Both the position numbers and the translations under genes were made by a program. A DNA stretch of 8,814 nucleotides. Source: Chloroflexota bacterium. GTDB lineage: Bacteria; Chloroflexota; Limnocylindria; P2-11E. Position 1 is the stretch's first letter, and every line of letters starts with the position of its first letter. The stretch covers positions 1 through 8,814 of the forward strand of contig VBGU01000123.1 in NCBI GenBank assembly GCA_005881085.1. The letters are read 5' to 3'. Below are positions 6,527-8,814 of this stretch, one piece after another. Below the pieces are notes generated by a model. The model saw only the letters and a list, made by a program, of their open reading frames with translations. It did not search any database and was not told where the DNA came from.

Positions 6527-6556
6527 TTGTAAGGCTCGCCTTGCGCAGATTATCTT
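6527..6556 (+). promoter_or_regulatory. Predicted tetR promoter
   Basis: A -35-like TTGTAA (6527-6532) and a -10-like TATCTT (6551-6556) are separated by 18 nt. The -10 overlaps the left half of the palindrome at 6552-6568, so the regulator would probably repress its own synthesis. The leader to the ATG at 6619 would be about 55 nt. Confidence 0.4.
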
Positions 6557-6574
6557 ACGGCGTAAGATTGTCAA
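6547..6574 (-). promoter_or_regulatory. Predicted promoter of the MDR oxidoreductase gene
   Basis: On the minus strand a perfect TTGACA -35 (6569-6574) is followed after 16 nt by a -10-like TAATCT (6547-6552). The spacer and the palindrome at 6552-6568 nearly coincide, so a bound TetR dimer would block RNA polymerase. GATAAT at 6549-6554 looks closer to consensus but gives only a 14-nt spacer. The leader to the ATG at 6498 would be about 40 nt. Confidence 0.5.
6552..6568. promoter_or_regulatory. TetR operator: perfect 17-bp palindrome
   Basis: ATCTTACG-G-CGTAAGAT is perfectly symmetrical, with 8-bp arms around one central base. Size and form match operators bound by TetR-family dimers (CTTAC...GTAAG type half-sites). 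It sits between a TetR gene and a divergent reductase gene, inside both predicted promoters, which makes it the likely operator for the adjacent regulator. Binding is inferred. Confidence 0.7.
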
Positions 6575-6605
6575 GGACCCGAGGATGGGCCGCTATGGCG
6601 CGCGC

Positions 6606-6612
6606 AAGGAGG
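6606..6612 (+). promoter_or_regulatory. Shine-Dalgarno that fixes the tetR start
   Basis: AAGGAGG lies exactly 6 nt before the ATG at 6619. It makes that ATG a better start than the in-frame codons at 6541, 6595 and 6613, the last of which directly touches the motif. Confidence 0.7.
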
Positions 6613-6618
6613 ATGCGA

Positions 6619-7284
6619 ATGGCTGCGCTGGCCAGGACGAGAGCGAAGCCCCGCATCCGCTTGGACAAGGACCGGGTGTTGCGCGCCGCGATCCAGATTG
6701 CCGATCGGAGCGGGATCGAGGCGCTCACCATGCGCAAGCTCGCGCAGAAGCTCGGGGTCGAGGCGATGACGCTCTACTACTACGTCGCCAAGAAGGACGA
6801 CATCGTGGATGGCATCCTCGATCTCGTCGTCAGCGAGATCGAGCTGCCTTCCGAGGTGGGCGACTGGAAGGCGGCCATACGTCGAAGCGCGATCTCAGCC
6901 CACCAAGTTCTTCTGCGTCACCCCTGGGCTTGCAGCCTCATGATGTCGCCGGCCAGGATCCGTGCCGCGCGGTTGCGTTACATGGAGTCGCTCCTCAAAC
7001 GCCTGCGCGAGGCGGGCTTTTCGGCCGAGATGACCCATCACGCGTATCACGCCCTGGACAGCCACATCCTCGGGTTCACGATGTGGGAAGTGGGTTACAC
7101 AGCAGGAGCGAGAGAGCTTCGCGACATGGGGGCGTTCCGACGGGACTTCCCGATCGATCGATATCCCTACATCGCCGAGCACATGGGGGAGCACGGGAAG
7201 GAGTCCAGCCGCGGTGACGGCGAGTTCAGGTTCGGGCTCGAGCTGATCCTCGACGGCCTCGAGAAGAACCGACTATCCGCCTGA
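6619..7284 (+). CDS. TetR/AcrR-family transcriptional repressor (TetR_C_1-type)
   Basis: A 221-residue regulator. The N-terminal DNA-binding domain begins with LDKDRVLRAAIQIADRSGIE (residues 15-34), and the helix-turn-helix is TMRKLAQKLGVEAMTLYYYV (37-56), whose LYYYV ending is characteristic of the TetR/TetR_C_1 subgroup. The C-terminal region (about 75-215) is all-helical and should form the dimer and ligand pocket. The open frame extends to base 6541, but that would include the palindrome and promoter; the strong Shine-Dalgarno at 6606-6612 supports 6619. It is divergent from the MDR oxidoreductase and the shared region holds a perfect palindrome, so it likely represses both genes until a small, probably electrophilic, ligand binds. 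The ligand is not predictable. Its 3' end overlaps the convergent M20 gene by 12 bp. Confidence 0.88.
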   Translation: MAALARTRAKPRIRLDKDRVLRAAIQIADRSGIEALTMRKLAQKLGVEAMTLYYYVAKKDDIVDGILDLVVSEIELPSEVGDWKAAIRRSAISAHQVLLRHPWACSLMMSPARIRAARLRYMESLLKRLREAGFSAEMTHHAYHALDSHILGFTMWEVGYTAGARELRDMGAFRRDFPIDRYPYIAEHMGEHGKESSRGDGEFRFGLELILDGLEKNRLSA

Positions 7285-8728
7285 GGCGGCGAGCTCGTAG
7301 AGGTACGCCACGTGCGAGGCGACGGCGCCGTCCCAACTGCTGACCTTCGGATTCGATGGCTCGATGACGAAGTACTCATCTGGCGCGTGTGCCCCGCTGC
7401 CGTGGCCGAGACCGTAGTGACCGGCGGCGAGGCTGATCGGCGGATTGGTGAAGACGTAGCCGGGATACGAGCCCGCGAGACGCGGCAGCAGGACCGGGTC
7501 GATCCCGCTGCGCCGCAGCACCGCGAGCATCGCTTTGATGATCGGCGCATCGGCGGAGGTCGTCGTTGGATCGTAGCCGCCGCTCGGATTCACTTCGATG
7601 TCGCCGAACCCGCGCTTCGCGAGGTGGGCCTTGAGCGCGGCGATCGCGCCGTCGTAGGTCATGTCCGGGACGAGCCGAAGGTCCAGCTTCGCGACCGCGC
7701 GGTGCGGCATGACGGTCTTGCCGCCGGGGCCGGTGTAGCCGGCGACGAGGCCTTCGATGTTCACCGTCGGCGTGAACATGAAGCGCTCGAGAGTCGCGCG
7801 CCACGGAAGATCGTGCGCCCAGCGCTTCGTCCCCAACAGCGACATCGCCGTCGCCTCGCTCAACTTCGTCGCCGCCTCATCGAGCATCGCGCGTTCCGCC
7901 GCCGTTGCTGGCTTCGCCTCGCGGCCGAAGCCGTCGATCGCCGGATCGCCGTCGGCGTTGACGAGTGTCGCGAGCGCCTGGACGAGATGGAACGCGGGGC
8001 TGTCGAGGCGCGCGCGGTTCGAGGAGTGCACGTCCTTCGTCGGCCCGCGGCCCCACTTCTCGCCGCTCGCGACGAGCTCGCATTCGACGACGCCCTTCGC
8101 CCCGAGAAAGATCGAGACGCTGCCGTCAGGATCCTGAAAAGCAGATGGCATAAACACGCCGATCGTTCGCTTGAGCGCGGCGCTCACCTCGGGATGCGCG
8201 ACGACCTGCCGGAAGTGCGGCGATCCGATCTCCTCCTCGCCCTCCGCAACAAGCACGAGGTTGACTGGAATCTTCTTGCCAGCTCCGCGGATCGCGTGGA
8301 GCGCGGCAAGGAATGCTGCCTCGGGCCCTTTCTGATTCACCGCGCCGCGGCCGATGAGGACTGCCGAGTCCGGGCCGGTCCACGAGAGCGGCGGTGAAGG
8401 GCGGCGACGACCATTCCGCGGGATCGGCCTGCTTCACGTCGTACATGAAGTAGATCGCGAGAGTCTTCGCGGCGCCCGCGTCGAGCGTCGCGAAGACGCC
8501 CGGGTGACCGTCGGTGTCGATACGCGTCGCCTTCTGGAAGCCGGCATCGCGCGCCATCCGCATCATGAGATCGCAGCCCTCGTCCATTCCACGATCTTCC
8601 GCGGCGAGCGCCGGGTGCTTCACCCACTCCTGAAGGCGTCCGAGGCTCTCGTCATGACGCTTTTCGATCTCGGACTCGATGCTGCGTAGCGATGCGTCGG
8701 CGAGGAGAGACTGTGCCGTTTCAGTCAC
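7273..8728 (-). pseudogene. M20-family metallohydrolase (peptidase/deacylase-like), frameshifted
   Basis: Two minus-strand frames together encode one M20 protein of about 484 residues. The first part (8728 to about 8363, 122 residues) ends ...YFMYDVKQADPAEWSSPP...RPGLG; the second (from about 8361, 362 residues) continues VLIGRGAVNQKGPEAAFLAA, then EGEEEIGSPHF, DVHSSNRARLDSPAFH and finally GHGSGAHAPDEYF near the end. The join at base 8362 needs loss of one base or gain of two. Homology continues smoothly across it, so this is a recent frameshift or a sequencing error. The first metal-site position is Met instead of His (FMYD) and the bridging Asp region reads NQKG, while EEE and the late His remain. 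GTG at 8728 is preferred: TACCAT lies 8 nt upstream; TTG at 8749 is the alternative. It would hydrolyse an amide bond in a peptide or N-acyl amino acid, if active. Confidence 0.82.
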
Positions 8729-8736
8729 GGCTGGTG

Positions 8737-8742
8737 ATGGTA
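8737..8742 (-). promoter_or_regulatory. Possible -10 box for leaderless M20 transcript
   Basis: Minus-strand TACCAT (TANNNT form) ends 8 nt before the GTG at 8728, and there is no Shine-Dalgarno. This matches the arrangement before the nitroreductase and the GMC oxidoreductase. No -35 is evident. Confidence 0.3.
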
Positions 8743-8748
8743 TGAACA

Positions 8749-8814
8749 ATGAACCGAGTCTGCTTTGCGGAGACAGAGTCGACGTGCTGGACGGCCTTCA
8801 CCGAAGAACCTGAT
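8749..8814 (+). CDS. Possible start of an unrecognised plus-strand gene (partial)
   Basis: An ATG at 8749 opens a frame of 22 codons (MNRVCFAETESTCWTAFTEE, then PD) that is still open at the end of the window. It would be divergent from the M20 gene. I recognise no family and see no clear Shine-Dalgarno. An overlapping frame from 8742 closes after 23 codons, so this one is the better candidate, but a 66-base open frame in GC-rich DNA is easily due to chance. Confidence 0.2.
   Translation, partial: MNRVCFAETESTCWTAFTEEPD

Noticed and set aside
6549..6554. GATAAT on the minus strand as the -10 of the MDR promoter
   Set aside because: It resembles consensus more than TAATCT does, but leaves only 14 nt to the perfect TTGACA, which is too short for normal sigma-70 type promoters.
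7277..7289. Small hairpin CCGCC-TGA-GGCGG at the TetR/M20 convergent stops, considered as a terminator
   Set aside because: Only a 5-bp stem with a 3-nt loop and no T-run on either side. Part of it is constrained by both coding sequences, so it is expected by chance in GC-rich DNA.
7312..8397. Plus-strand open frame of 361 codons opposite the M20 gene
   Set aside because: The translation is dominated by Arg, Ala and Glu with no family resemblance, and the minus strand carries clear M20 motifs throughout.
8742..8813. A 23-codon plus-strand frame starting ATG at 8742
   Set aside because: It is short, closes inside the window, overlaps a frame that stays open, and shows no recognisable sequence.
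1..8814. Mobile elements, CRISPR arrays, toxin-antitoxin pairs, tRNA genes or a defence cluster
   Set aside because: No transposase or integrase motif, no repeat-spacer pattern, no tRNA-like cloverleaf and no defence-type domain was seen. The genes are ordinary metabolic and regulatory families.

Overview
This is an ordinary, gene-dense piece of a high-GC bacterial chromosome. Both strands are used, gaps are tiny, and several neighbours overlap. An F420-type (deazaflavin-dependent) nitroreductase homologue, strong G/C preference at third codon positions, GTG and possible CTG starts, and genes with a TANNNT box 6-8 nt before the start codon but no Shine-Dalgarno together suggest an actinobacterium or a Chloroflexota lineage. 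This is inference; there is no rRNA or marker gene in the window. I see no mobile element, CRISPR array, tRNA or rRNA.

Layout. (1) Bases 1-813, plus strand: the tail of a probable SRPBCC/AHSA1 protein, an ArsR-family repressor whose only reasonable start is CTG, and a complete SRPBCC/AHSA1 protein overlapping it by ATGA. (2) Bases 864-2872, minus strand: a GMC-type FAD oxidoreductase followed, with a GTGA overlap, by a small partner resembling gluconate 2-dehydrogenase subunit 3. A 7-bp stem-loop sits between blocks 1 and 2. (3) Bases 2919-3445: a truncated DinB-family remnant (plus) runs into the stop codon of a deazaflavin-dependent nitroreductase (minus). (4) Bases 3469-5528, plus strand: an APH-fold phosphotransferase with an extra N-terminal domain, then an alpha/beta hydrolase of the monoacylglycerol lipase type, 2 nt apart. 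(5) Bases 5518-7284: an MDR-family quinone oxidoreductase-like enzyme (minus) divergent from a TetR regulator (plus), with a perfect 17-bp palindrome inside overlapping divergent promoters. (6) Bases 7273-8728, minus strand: an M20-family metallohydrolase broken by a frameshift near 8362.

How the genes relate. Three regulatory or enzymatic modules stand out: ArsR with SRPBCC partners, the GMC oxidoreductase with its small subunit, and TetR controlling the divergent MDR reductase. The rest look like independent small-molecule modifying enzymes (phosphotransferase, lipase-like hydrolase, F420 reductase). I do not see a new multi-gene system. The most useful observations are the operator architecture at 6527-6574, the frameshift and altered metal-site residues of the M20 protein, the CTG start of the ArsR gene, and the decayed DinB gene.
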